Source: Trileptium ribeirensis
Lineage: Eukaryota; Nematoda; Enoplea; Enoplida; Thoracostomopsidae
Length of the DNA: 64,000 nucleotides
NCBI GenBank assembly: GCA_030248225.1
Contig: JASANE010012605.1
Coordinates: 1-64,000, forward strand
Direction: 5' to 3'
A program made the translations under genes and the position numbers. The notes beneath the pieces are model-generated. The model made no database searches. It was not told the DNA's origin and saw only the letters and a list, made by a program, of their open reading frames with translations. Below are positions 9,301 through 17,785 of the stretch, in pieces (the first letter of the stretch is position 1; each line of letters begins with the position of its first letter).

Positions 9301-10520
9301 GAAAACCAACTAAGGTTCCCGCGCCGACTAGTGAACAAGCATCATCTATAAGTTCAGAAACCACCTCATCGGAAACCGCCGATTTTCCGACACCGCCCCA
9401 ACGGTGGATAATTCCACCCCTATTATCACCCTTGCAGGAACGGGGAACCAAAGATCCACAGGTACCATCCTTTGGTCGATGGACCACCCGAAGACAAAAT
9501 GAACTAGCACAATGGGAATGGGAAATGCAGGAGATAAGAAGGAAAAGAGAGGAAGCCGCCCGTGCCCGAGGAGAAATACAGGATGCAACTGAATTAATGG
9601 AGTACTTAAGAGGATCCCCTATACAATACATCTCCTCGGAAGACCAAGTAGCTGCCGACGGGATTGTAGAAGAATTTATTGAGAGTTTAGCTCGACAACG
9701 AGAGGCAAGTAAACAACGTCGACCTTCCGAGTCTTCGGAAGGCGGTCGACCGAAACGATTACGACCACGGACTGTAGACAAGGACAATGAGACAATATCA
9801 ACCATTGGCGAATCAACCAAAGGCTCCTCTACCGGGAGGAAGGGAAGAGCGCCGCCGCGTAGCGCTCCCTCCACCCTTAAGGGAGTTCTAACACAACCAT
9901 CACGCGCCAAACCACGTAGACAAACCCCAGCTAGAGCCCAATCACAAGTTAGTTGGGAAGACGAAGAGGACGAGGTACCTCTTAGTCAACTTTTACCGGG
10001 ACCCCGACGAAGGCCCCACTTTGAACTCGATCCTCCAACTGAGGAAAGCGAGGGATCTCCTGAGATGGGACCCTCTGCGCCCGAGGTTAAGGAGAGGGAA
10101 GAACCCCCTCAACCTACTCGCCGACAACCACATAGGCAAGCCAGGGACCGTTGTCGTTGGTATGAAGAATACATACCATACGGAGAAGAAGCCCGAGTCG
10201 TAATACCACGTTTGGACACCCGACGATTGGAACCTAAAATTACGACACCAGCTCGACGGACTATACCCCTCGCTCCACCGACTCGACATCGTGACCCTGT
10301 TATGCCGATGGATTATCCATCTGGTAGTGCTCGTGCACGGCACGACATGTTTGAACCTTTTAGGGACATCTTTGATGAACAGGACATCGAGGACATGTTA
10401 TCCGCACATCCGGACTTGGAACCCGACGAGGACAGTGGACAAAGACAATTACGACCTGAAGATATCGGACTAGAAGTGGTCCGACCTCCGAGACAACCGC
10501 CTCGCGAGCGACGGTTGTAA
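3288..10520 (+). CDS. Gypsy-type Pol polyprotein with an N-terminal envelope-like membrane segment and a long disordered tail
   Basis: The frame is open from 3288 with no ATG before 3366, so expression probably needs splicing, frameshift or readthrough. Numbering from 3336, the order is as follows. A hydrophobic helix sits at about residues 70-92 (FLITVVVGLISLIYF), followed by a basic tail with a PSAP motif (3747-3758). The aspartic protease has its active site (VDTGAD) with Asp about 248. The reverse transcriptase has YIDD at 706-709. RNase H has its first Asp at about 855. A Pro-rich linker follows. The integrase has an HHCC zinc motif from about 1292, catalytic D1364, D1424 and E1460 (35 residues between the last two), and a GPY-like block near 1600. 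About 750 residues rich in Pro, Glu, Arg and Ser end the protein. All catalytic residues are present, so the enzyme part looks intact. Membrane-anchor sequence directly ahead of protease is abnormal for Ty3/gypsy elements, where env normally lies 3' of pol. No zinc knuckle is seen before the protease. Confidence 0.93.
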   Translation, partial: SPAEWRLWFPHGNYTQLVIGSIVLTSMLKPEKITIKFGPNITIDRLSGIKLRPLTWDSLDNAKAINLRVAQIAKDQVRRVVNLPAVEYTGFLPYFLITVVVGLISLIYFMTKCKLPPKYGYYIPRWFPCRGRLIRTDSKPRKVIRWTRARPQIPSAPPEEDDFPHTDRTSPTEVTVGPSGTPRVSVASSRAPRRSNRLLTSRNSSEEELVFIEDDELFVAPTRDLRRGPRQGVFTRQLNTMNAGNTPLLINATILGTPVMTLVDTGADVSIMSQALAARLGLVPRDTTTTRIVSATQQELTISGVVKAPITIGSLSTPCDFQVTTDTPYECILGTDFMALLPYVAINFKDRCLDLSNGTENCSAPFADQGDYRPPVINVVTRKYTQVPPNTELFINAIPEITQPPTGQALFVPDPFIRDVAIAHSLVLTGQRMIPIALMNFGNFPVAIHAGQTIGHIEMLDDNEVEFLYDSNKRLLQLDPPRRTKQCNNIGVTRDNVVQIISEQKKTIDTERSIQVLSKIDFGQTTLNPFELKQLKTTISENADIFSVHPFDLGRCGVHQHRIVTGDARPIKQVPYRLAHSLREPLREELNNMVEAGLITPSDSPWGSPIVYVTKSDGTLRLCVDFRKLNVVAERDLYPLPRIDDILGCLRNTKFMSSLDLNKGFWQLELDPETKEKTSFVTVHGQYEYNVLPFGLNSSPGAFQRCMSIILKGLEWERCLIYIDDILVFSPTFEQHLADLITVFDRFRKANLKLKPSKCQFGQKQLKYLGHIISSEGVKPDPEKTAAIDNYKRPETLKQLQSFLGLVGYYHKFIPHYSEICEPLNALRRKDSEFKWTPQCEEAFGKLRKALVQEPLLIYPDFSKPFILQTDASGYALGAVLSQKTDKGTLPIAYASKSLVDYQRRYPAIETEALAIRWAALHFRHYLLGHEFHVETDHKPLKALFERPPRNSRLAQWRNELLMEFGGFNIEYRPGKANANADGLSRDPRHDVEFSYSSDEAEQDEQDHPRMVAVAVKGQDRGKGKAPAKPPRRFPTEEIWKRLTRQLLGLPPDAPVNLPPEYVRERFYRMFGGSDHDPLPDPTRFIFCGDIDDPWPEGVEIPGRRTTAPGPPESTDKPTHTPSSAPEPPAEPPQPQEPPTAPTPPAPIAASESSTRATAGTPEPARPQTLPTTARQRYGGLPEVEEFDTLIKVAYACGPRIQLQRPEQVYDTGEHIYLPHFQQYEGRNLLNYLPYIQRRDKQFGPIWWYLHTRQSPADERAATALKLEAHHYRLCPDTAILYLHPIMPNDHRPKLCVPRLLIRQILKHEHDTLFGGHPGRDRLLSKLKQFYYWETMGKDVDEYVKRCVLCQRSRNLPQNVRAALGENPLASAPMHRMFVDILDTRVLSRNGNRYVIAFIDQFTKLVIAAALPDQTAKSVAKVFVEDVVCRYGAPEELVSDRGGCFVSEVMEALCARLHTFKRETLSYNPKANGEIERFNRTLLFLLRVALPEKDHTTWDEVLPYCIMSYNSAVHASTHYPPFMLMHGFQPRVPGGIETQTDWGRYPGAEAYRANVQRWLATIRDRAYRSMQSAREYRKRYYNRKIKVPDYRVNDHVWVYRYYTTPGLSRKLERRWCGPYQITKIMLPCICVKLPGQPNASDHVVHINRTKPCYRPLSSFPDMADLLKAVPPAYIEAALQEPGETILADKYFARELQAADPEAVDRLRQEIDGTSDVASIEIGEPNLEYTQAQADIHRAAVERLTIQAQDSSGAPQQNRLPLCDPDRTPDTEWPAISQELATQDSAKLPYALDKPPGTFSPEYGQHTAPVTLREQERAVRTDEATRPLKVKRLDPERALRPFNANDLGLVELLASQDPDEDSPHTPEQATSPTSAIEHAVQTSPLTPVKHRAAIATQTSRSPQTQHLMTETDQPLTPYHTYYEHSASYEQPYSIPRQAYSAPPTPLPHTPLMPQGFEATIEDYVPDEWLTPFHTPPRPQPAQSVPATSQPPLEPAPTPKPKPKPRRKPTKVPAPTSEQASSISSETTSSETADFPTPPQRWIIPPLLSPLQERGTKDPQVPSFGRWTTRRQNELAQWEWEMQEIRRKREEAARARGEIQDATELMEYLRGSPIQYISSEDQVAADGIVEEFIESLARQREASKQRRPSESSEGGRPKRLRPRTVDKDNETISTIGESTKGSSTGRKGRAPPRSAPSTLKGVLTQPSRAKPRRQTPARAQSQVSWEDEEDEVPLSQLLPGPRRRPHFELDPPTEESEGSPEMGPSAPEVKEREEPPQPTRRQPHRQARDRCRWYEEYIPYGEEARVVIPRLDTRRLEPKITTPARRTIPLAPPTRHRDPVMPMDYPSGSARARHDMFEPFRDIFDEQDIEDMLSAHPDLEPDEDSGQRQLRPEDIGLEVVRPPRQPPRERRL

Positions 10521-10643
10521 CGTTTAAATCACTCGAGAAACACCCCAGAAAACTCGAGCTCCCGCCACCAAACTCCCTCAAGAGCCGCCACTAATGGCGA
10601 TGAATACTATTGCAGGAACAACCAATTCAAAGGACTCAACGAC
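10518..10643 (+). promoter_or_regulatory. In-frame UAA and open 41-codon linker between Pol and the NADAR ORF, with an acceptor-like site
   Basis: Pol ends with TAA at 10518-10520. The same frame is then open through 10643 and enters the ATG of the next ORF. One stop codon is thus all that separates Pol from the NADAR protein. TACTATTGCAG, ending at 10613, resembles a 3' splice acceptor. The downstream ORF could be made by stop readthrough, by splicing, or the stop may be a recent nonsense change. Confidence 0.6.
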
Positions 10644-11777
10644 ATGGAACAAATTCCACAACCTCGAGTGCCGTACTACACTATCAATTATGATGCGCCG
10701 ATGGAAACGTTCCTGTCCAAAGGCACACATTGGCCAGAACTCTCCAACATGGCTCCGTTAGGCCAAACCGTCACCCAATACCCCATCGAATACGCCTCGA
10801 CGGAGCAAGGCTACCAGCTCCTCGTCACCTATTTATTCGACGAGGAGCAAGCAAAACAAGACATTTCAGACCTGAAACTGGGAGCTCGAGACGTCAAGGC
10901 CATCTCCCGACGAAACAAACAAAAGTTCCTCGACCCCGAAACAACCGAGCGCCTCCGCCCAGTACTCCCTCACCTTATGCGGACGGTGCTCCTGGAAAAA
11001 TTCAAAATACCTCGATTCAGGGACGCCCTGCTAGCCACCGGATTTGCCCAATTGCTCGAGGCCAATAGATCCGATTCCTTTTGGGGAATCGGCCTAGGGC
11101 CGGACGACATCAAGTTCGGCAAACGACCGCGACGCTGCCACAATGTCATGGGCCGCCTATTGGAGGAGGTTCGATCCTTCCTCCGTCACGACGTCGCCTC
11201 CTGGCCGACGGTTTTGATTTTGGGCGACTCCCTAGCAGCGCCTTTGGTCAACATGGCCGCTTCGCAGGGGTGGTTCGCTATGGCGTGGCCAGGAGCCACC
11301 ATGCAATTCCTGGTCCGGCTGGCAACGTGCATCGCCACGCCACAAACCAAGACAATAATGGTCCTTGGCGGCTATAAAGCGGCCCTACGAACCAAGCCGC
11401 ATGAAGGCCGTTTGCTGGACACGCCCAGTAAGGTCATGCGTCGAGTGCGCCGATATATATGCTCATTCGACTACCTACTCGGTGATGGAGCCCGAGCCGT
11501 CATCGCCCCGCCCCCGCCACACTGGGACCTCGGACAGGACAATACGGTCGAATGGCACGACGAATTTACCAAAATATTTCAAGACATTAAATGGCAATTC
11601 CCCGACAGGATGCAGAAGTCGTCGATGTCAGACTACCCACCCGAACTAGAAGAATCGGGCGCATGGGAAACCCTTACCGACGGCGACGAAGTTGCGGAGC
11701 CTCGCGTAACCGAACCCTACATAGGGTGCTTTCGTAAATGGGTTCAACTGAACTTAGTATCTGACAGTTGGGCTTAA
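10644..11777 (+). CDS. NADAR-domain plus SGNH/GDSL-like domain protein, last ORF of the gypsy element
   Basis: A real ATG opens 377 residues. Residues ~22-180 match the NADAR (YbiA-like, DUF1768) pattern as I know it: a start like FLS, then STEQGYQ with a conserved Glu (E54), ISRRNKQKF, LLEKF, LLATG (129-133), and FWGIG (146-150). Family members cleave N-glycosidic bonds in riboflavin intermediates or ADP-ribose/NAD derivatives. Residues ~188-320 look like an SGNH hydrolase: block I ILGDSL (Ser196), block II PGA, and a block III position reading GGYKA, where the usual Asn is missing, then a P-rich turn before HWD. Esterase-type SGNH domains are known from CR1-like retroelement ORF1 proteins. 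The ORF lies 123 bp after Pol, in the same frame and orientation and with similar codon use, so I take it as part of the element. Its role (NAD/ADP-ribose metabolism, counter-defence, RNA handling) is unknown. Confidence 0.82.
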   Translation: MEQIPQPRVPYYTINYDAPMETFLSKGTHWPELSNMAPLGQTVTQYPIEYASTEQGYQLLVTYLFDEEQAKQDISDLKLGARDVKAISRRNKQKFLDPETTERLRPVLPHLMRTVLLEKFKIPRFRDALLATGFAQLLEANRSDSFWGIGLGPDDIKFGKRPRRCHNVMGRLLEEVRSFLRHDVASWPTVLILGDSLAAPLVNMAASQGWFAMAWPGATMQFLVRLATCIATPQTKTIMVLGGYKAALRTKPHEGRLLDTPSKVMRRVRRYICSFDYLLGDGARAVIAPPPPHWDLGQDNTVEWHDEFTKIFQDIKWQFPDRMQKSSMSDYPPELEESGAWETLTDGDEVAEPRVTEPYIGCFRKWVQLNLVSDSWA

Positions 11778-12596
11778 CAATTTAGGAAGAAATTCCGACA
11801 ACACCACATGGACACTGGCTATTCGGAAAATTTTCTTGTCAATACGAACTACCAAACGCACTTGAGGTGAACCCAAAACCAATGTATTATAACGATATTA
11901 TATTTGTATAATCAGATGTAGGAACAACAGTATAAATGCCGTATTTAACCACCTATTTTAATCCTGTATCCGTTGCGTAATGTATATCTGTCTATGCATA
12001 ACTTTTACCATGGCACCTTGGCTAAATCAAACAAGTTGGATCATCTCGGAAAATTCTTTGAAAACTTAGTGCAAAGTCCTTTTCGTTCCCTAAAAAATAT
12101 AAGAGGAGGACTTTTTCGGACCCAGGAATTCTCAAATAGAAACTTTCAAAAATTATGTATGGCTAAGACCAACGATGGTGATAAGACATCTCGACGATAA
12201 ATATAAATATAAATTAAATTAGGAAACCGGAATTTTCAAGTATCATATCTCATCAGGTTATCTGTATATGGACTAATTTATTATTGGGTCGTAGAGTATA
12301 GGTTATTTTTCAGAACCAGGCACGATCCTTTTTGGAGACCCCATTATAGGCGAAAATTTTCATTATCTAGACAACAGAGGAAATTGCTTCCAACCCGAGT
12401 AATTAAGTCCGAAAATTTCCATTTAAAAATATAAGAGATGTAACAGGCTCGTTCCGACCCGTTACGCTTATTTTTCATGACTTCGGCGCCAAAATGGCCC
12501 GAACGCGCCTTAAATCGAACCAGACACAGTTACTGGAACTAAGTTTTCATGTGGTGCAGGGTGCCATGGTTTGTTAACTATATTATTCTGCTTGCT
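11778..12596 (+). other. Non-coding 3' region of the gypsy element
   Basis: This AT-rich sequence follows the last ORF. It presumably holds the 3' untranslated region and part of the LTR. A purine-rich run (AAGAGGAGGA, 12104-12113) could be a polypurine tract. No second LTR is available in the window for comparison, so no boundary is claimed. Confidence 0.4.
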
Positions 12597-12664
12597 AACC
12601 TTGCTTATTAACATTGATTGCCTATTTTGTAACCTTGCTTATTAACATTCATTGCCTATCCTGT
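12597..12664 (+). repeat. Two tandem 34-bp copies
   Basis: AACCTTGCTTATTAACATTG at 12597 is repeated with few changes at 12631. The unit length is 34 bp. Confidence 0.85.
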
Positions 12665-13690
12665 TTGCTATAACCCATTGTTTCTCTGTATGCGTTATCA
12701 TTGCATGTATTATTTCGTGTCTTGGGTTTTCCCGGAACCGGATGGACGGAATGCGTGGTATAAGGTGAAAGTGTAACTTGACCGGAGTTTGACTTGGACT
12801 GAAAAGTAGGAGCTGTTGTAGGCTCTGAGCATGTCTTCGGAACTCGACGGCCCGCCGCAACACACACAAGAAAATTCAAAATTTAGACCGTCCGGGAATA
12901 GGAGGCCTCTGACGATTTAAGGGGTCGGGAAGTAATCAAAATCAAGACTCTCAATTTTACCTGGTTCAAAGTAAACCATAGCTTAATGGTTGCAGAAGTA
13001 AGCTGAAACAAGTGGGTTACGGTAGTTTCCGATTATTCGGAAATAACGGACCTCGGGCCTGTTTATCGGCCCGTAACCGTCCAACGGTTCAGATTTACCG
13101 GAAATGCCCCGAGTGCTTTTCAGTAGAGAATTTTCAGGGCTCTCGAACGAGCCCAAGACATCGCAAATCGCTGGAGTATTTCACGAGATATCCTGGGGAC
13201 AAATAGGTGAACATTCAATCAACAGCCAATACTTACGCTAGGTTCGGCTGGTGACCATGGTCCCGAGTGGACCTGATATAGGCATATATGGATATATAGT
13301 TATGTATATATGTAGATATGTGTGTGCTGCCTGATCCTCGTGTCTCGGTATGTCTATTTTCCCGCCCCCACCGTATCAGGACTTTATTTTTATAGCATCC
13401 GTTGACGCCCAAAATGGCCTGACCACCATACTAACAACTGGTTTTTCTGGTTACCCTTGGATCGGTAAGTGAAGGTACGCGTGTTTCCAAGTAGCCTATC
13501 CATCTAGGCATCTGACGAGGCCATGCGGGTCTCGATCCGACCAGTCATCCTGCCACTAGGTCACTTATTTCCCTATATTGTATCGTACCACGGAAATTCA
13601 ACATCAAATCCCGCTTGTTCTGTACCAACTCCGTATTTGACCCCCGGCCCTAAACGTGCTCCTGCGACCCCTCATTTTATTCGTCTGCTC
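12665..13690 (+). other. Non-coding stretch, probable LTR/3' UTR sequence
   Basis: No convincing coding sequence is present. A short AT dinucleotide-like run (GGATATATAGTTATGTATATATG) lies near 13285-13315. The rest is unremarkable. Confidence 0.4.
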
Positions 13691-13700
13691 CTGGCGAGCA

Positions 13701-14110
13701 CAACGATATCCGGCGGGTCTTTGTCCGCCTTCGCGTTAGCCTCTTATGACCGATAATGTGCCCCCCCAATTTGGCATACCGACTGCAAGTGGGTACAGAC
13801 CGACCGAAAATTTAACCCCAACTCAAAGGTAGGCATAATGCCCCTCATTGCATTCGTCGCGTCGAGACATCTTCAACGATGCCCGGCGGGTCTACATCCG
13901 TCGCCCCGTTAACCCGGGACGGCCGAAAACGCGCCCCCACTTTTTGCCGACACTCTCTTTAACAGTCTTCAACAGTCGTGATTTTAGTGCCCCTCTACCC
14001 GCTGCCGTTAAAGTAGGGAAAACACCCCTCGTTTGAATCGCCTTTCCAAGGCGAGTTCAACGATGTCCGGCGGGCGTCGCTCCGCCCAACCGTTAGAGCG
14101 GGAGAGCCCG
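13701..14110 (+). repeat. Three diverged tandem repeats of about 175-185 bp
   Basis: The core CAACGAT..CCGGCGGG, followed by a GTCCGCC-like tail, occurs at 13701, 13874 and 14058. The flanking text (TTCGTC.. before; CCGTTA.. after) is also shared. The units are clearly related but well diverged, like subrepeats in an LTR or 3' UTR. Confidence 0.75.
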
Positions 14111-14363
14111 CTGAAACTCCGTATACTAATCTATGTCGGAACCCAAAATTGGGTCCCGACCCGCCACTGTGACTAACCCCCTCGTGTTTGGTATCATTCA
14201 GCCCCGTTTTTCGTCCTGGGACCGAATTTCGCCCCAGCCCCTCGAAATTCCCTCGGGAACCCCCTGTCCCGACTTCCTTCCCATGCCCTTCCTTTTTCGT
14301 CTTCTTTTCTTGTCCACTCTCTCTAACCGACTTCTTTTGGTCGGTTGTCGTCGTTGCTGTCGC

Positions 14364-14432
14364 CATGTGTGTGTGTGTATGTGTGTGTGTTGCTGTTGTT
14401 GTTGTTGTTGTTGTTGTTGTAAAAAAAAAAAA
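14364..14432 (+). repeat. Microsatellite cluster (GT)n, (TTG)n and poly-A
   Basis: A GTGTGTGT run passes into about nine TTG/GTT repeats and ends in twelve A residues at 14432. The tract abuts the left inverted repeat exactly. It may be the tail of a retroelement. Confidence 0.95.
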
Positions 14433-15941
14433 TAGTTCGTTCTCTGGGAAATTTTACGGTGGTGGCAAAAGAGTAATGGATAAAGTTTCTCGGTGGCTTG
14501 CTCATAACTCAGTTGCATTGGAGTACTGTACTGCCATTTCCAACTGTCCCATAAGTATTCCTGTCAAAGTTGACTAACAACATCAACGTGACGTGTCAAT
14601 TTTATAATTTGCGTCAACGTGATCTTGAACGACCATGGTGTTGTTCAAAATGGTGGTTTTGATACTGATTGTAGGAACTACCTGCGGAGAGTAGCTGTAT
14701 GGAGTAAAAAATCAAATATGCGGTTGAACATGGCATGTAGGAGGGCTTAAAATACTGAACTTATTTAGCTGTACAGGCGAAGCCCAGTAACACGTTCAAA
14801 AATTAGCTCGTCGGCATGGAATAGCTGGAATCGGAAACAGCAATCGCAACTGTTAATTTTAATTGCAGCTGTAACTATCCATTATAATAGTTGTTATAGG
14901 CTCATTTGTATCTTACCATTATTATTAAGCATGTAAAAACTTACAGCACGTGCCAGAAATGTGAGCTGCGAGCCTGCTGTAAAATCGAACGATCAGTGTT
15001 AATTAAATGTATTTGTTAAATTTGAACCTATCATTGCTGCTCGAGTAGTACTGTTTTGAAATTGAGCCTATTTTCATAAATTTGCCGGTTTACTGCTTTT
15101 ATTATTTTGTTTGGGACTATTCGTGAATAAAGATATCGATAAATTATATAAGTATATCGATATCGGTCTGTGGTATGATGCATTTGAGATCTTATTTTTA
15201 TGAAGTTATGTATAAGTTTATTTTATATCTGAGGTTTTCGACCAATCAGTGGTGGCAAAGTGTGTGGCGTGCTTTTCTCGTGAAGTTAACAGTCGAGGGC
15301 TTACGAAAACAACCAACAACTAGTAGTGCAACATACTATAGTGCTATAGAAAGGGAGTAGGCGAACAGAGATTGCTCTTGCTGTAGAGATTTAAAACAAT
15401 TGAGAAATTTTGGCGTTTTTCAATTCAGGTGCATGCAGAGGAATATTATGGGTCGATATTATTTTTTGGGCGCGCAATAAAAGCAACTCTATTTTTAGCT
15501 TCAAATACGGAAGTTTCAAGAGTGCACAACGTAACAAATCTCACTTGAAATTGTACTTCTTCCGGAAATTGATGGTTAATAAATAAAGTAGAATCTCGTT
15601 TTTGAAATGGGAAAAATTTCTTGCTTTCTTTCTCTTGACAATTTCTTGTTTTGTCCGTTAGTATAAATCACAACAAATGTTCGGGTGGACGGATTTTGAT
15701 AAGTTTTTTGTTCGTTTGCAAAAGTGATGTTTAGTTGAATACCAAGAAGTCGGACGCCATCTTCCCGGACAAAATATCCAAAATGGTTTTAAGGGTGCTT
15801 TGCCAAATCTGGTCGTGGTTGTGCCTATGTTCTGCAGCTTATATCTTGCGCAGAGTCGGTACACTGAAAAACAGAGTATAAAAGAACATATCGGATAACT
15901 GTTATCATGAATTTGACAATATCGTTGTCCTAAATATACTA
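14433..15941 (+). repeat. Left arm of a large inverted repeat (about 1.5 kb)
   Basis: The arm starts TAGTTCGTTCTCTGGG and ends ..GTCCTAAATATACTA. Its reverse complement makes up 17786-19299 with only scattered substitutions and small indels. The outermost bases are TA at both ends, which would fit a TA target duplication. No transposase-like ORF is present; a 61-codon ORF seen in both arms is an incidental repeat. A VDAC exon lies between the arms. Confidence 0.93.
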
Positions 15942-17331
15942 AATGATCATGCGCGGCTTTTGCACTCCAAACAGGATGCAGCATAATATCGCCATTTTTG
16001 ACCCTATCGGAAAAATTTAAACCGTTTTAAACTATAACTTGACATCTCTGGAAGAGAATGTACAAGAAATACATTCTTTCTGCGTTACAATGCTTACCAA
16101 TATGACGAACACCAAACAAAATCATTCCATCAACGAACAAGTCTTAAAAATTACAAAACGCTCTAAAAATTGCTAACAAAGATCTTCCGATCCTATCTGC
16201 CGACCATTGTACGAGAAAACGGCAGCCCAAAATGTTGTAATACGATTGCAAAAAAACAGTAGTTTAACTAGTTTTAGAAGTTTTTAATATAAAATTTCAT
16301 ACGACTGTCTATATGTACAATTTTTACTAACTATGCCCGTGCTTAATATTAATTTCTGGGCTTACGACTCAAAACGAAAATTTTACTACCTTAGTGAAAG
16401 CCCGATATTACTAAATAAAAAATATGACTCGAATAATTTGTAAACTCGTTAAAAACAGGTGGAGGCTGAAATGCAAACGCTCTACCGTATTACCAAAATC
16501 GAACTTCTAACATTATTATTACTATTAAATTAGTTTGGTAACTAACAAAGAATAAACAGTACCCTGAGGCCACGTTGATTGGAAAAGCAATACATATCAC
16601 AACAAACACACAATGATCAACGTTTGAGAAGGTAATTTATTATCTTTTGTGAAGTTAAAAAATAGTGTCCAACAATATACAGGCGAGCACCATACCCACT
16701 AATGGGTGCGCACATTATTTATTAAGTCTCACGCCCAGTCAAAATTGTTCAAATAGGTCAATGTTGACTTACAGTCTAAACGTCTAAACCGTTGTGAAAA
16801 AAGTATTGAAATTCTTCTGTACCACGGTCTATTTGGTTTCGACCTTAAATGCGGACCGGTATTTATCCATTTTTATAGCAAACCGACTCTATGAAAACAC
16901 CATGTTGTTTACTTAATAGAGTGGCTTCTTAAGTAGCGGGAGGGGTTCAGATACTTTGACATTCAATAGGTACTTCCTTGTACGACTAGACAATTACCAA
17001 ATTTTTTGATGGGACAAGAAATATGCAAATTTTTCCATATTTTCGCCTAAAACCATGCATTTCGCAATGCGGAGCTAAAAATTACTACAATTTCCCCTTT
17101 TTATGACCCCAAAATTATAGCAATCAGTTGCCAAATACATTTTTCATGTCTTTTGGAAGTTACGGCACTTTATGGTCGCAATGGTGGACCCCCAGATGAT
17201 ACGGTATGTTCCGTCACTCCAATTCCAAACAGCAGGGCGTCCCAAGTCAAGCCCCCAAATAAAACTTTGATAGTTTTAGAGAAGCCAGAGATACTATCGT
17301 ATGTTCATTAATACGCAATCAAACGGGTTAC
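15942..17331. other. Spacer between inverted repeats, VDAC intron sequence
   Basis: The stretch is AT-rich, with no coding sequence recognised on either strand. By position it is the intron downstream of the VDAC exon at 17332-17436. Confidence 0.5.
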
Positions 17332-17436
17332 CCCACTACTGTTGCGGCTGTCAGCGTTTTGCTGCTTAAGTCAAGCACAGCGTCAGTCATGATTTTGTCG
17401 ACACAGTATTCGGCTTTAGCTTTGCCAGAATGTTTG
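17332..17436 (-). CDS. VDAC (mitochondrial porin) internal exon, downstream of the 20129-20249 exon
   Basis: On the minus strand a CAG acceptor precedes 17436 and a GT donor follows 17332. The 105-bp exon reads KHSGKAKAEY.. in the frame required by the preceding exon: that exon ends AA, and this one supplies the third base. The SGK-x-K motif followed by alternating beta-strand sequence matches the VDAC region just after the TLTEKWNT exon. The exon lies between the two arms of the inverted repeat. The next exon, expected to carry the conserved EGW block, was not found below it. Confidence 0.75.
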
Positions 17437-17785
17437 CTGAAACAGAGAATACACCAAAATTATCAAACATTGTTCTGTTTTGCACATAAAATGTTAAATT
17501 CACTACTCAAAGATGAAAATTAAGCAACCGTAAATATTCAAACAGGTTATTTTTCATTGCAGGATAACCGTTCTGCTAGAAACCTGTCTCCTTGGCATCA
17601 GTAGTGCTCTTTTTAATATCTGTGCTAGAAAGCAATACTGCTGCGCGATTGAGGTCCTCAGGAAAATGAAGGTAACACATTCTATCACCGTGCGGATCTA
17701 AAGACCGAATGCTTAAAAACGCGACATTATTTGAAAATGATTTCGCTGAATACGGTTTGCGATATTTTAAGGTATATTTAGATTA
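17437..17785. other. Intron between the VDAC exon and the right inverted-repeat arm
   Basis: No coding potential is seen. It is intronic by position. Confidence 0.45.

Noticed and set aside
12104..12113. AAGAGGAGGA as polypurine tract marking the 3' LTR start
   Set aside because: No TG start follows and there is no second LTR to compare with, so no boundary was annotated.
15175..15360. 61-codon ORF found identically in both inverted-repeat arms
   Set aside because: It is present twice only because the DNA is repeated. No domain, and not convincing as a gene.
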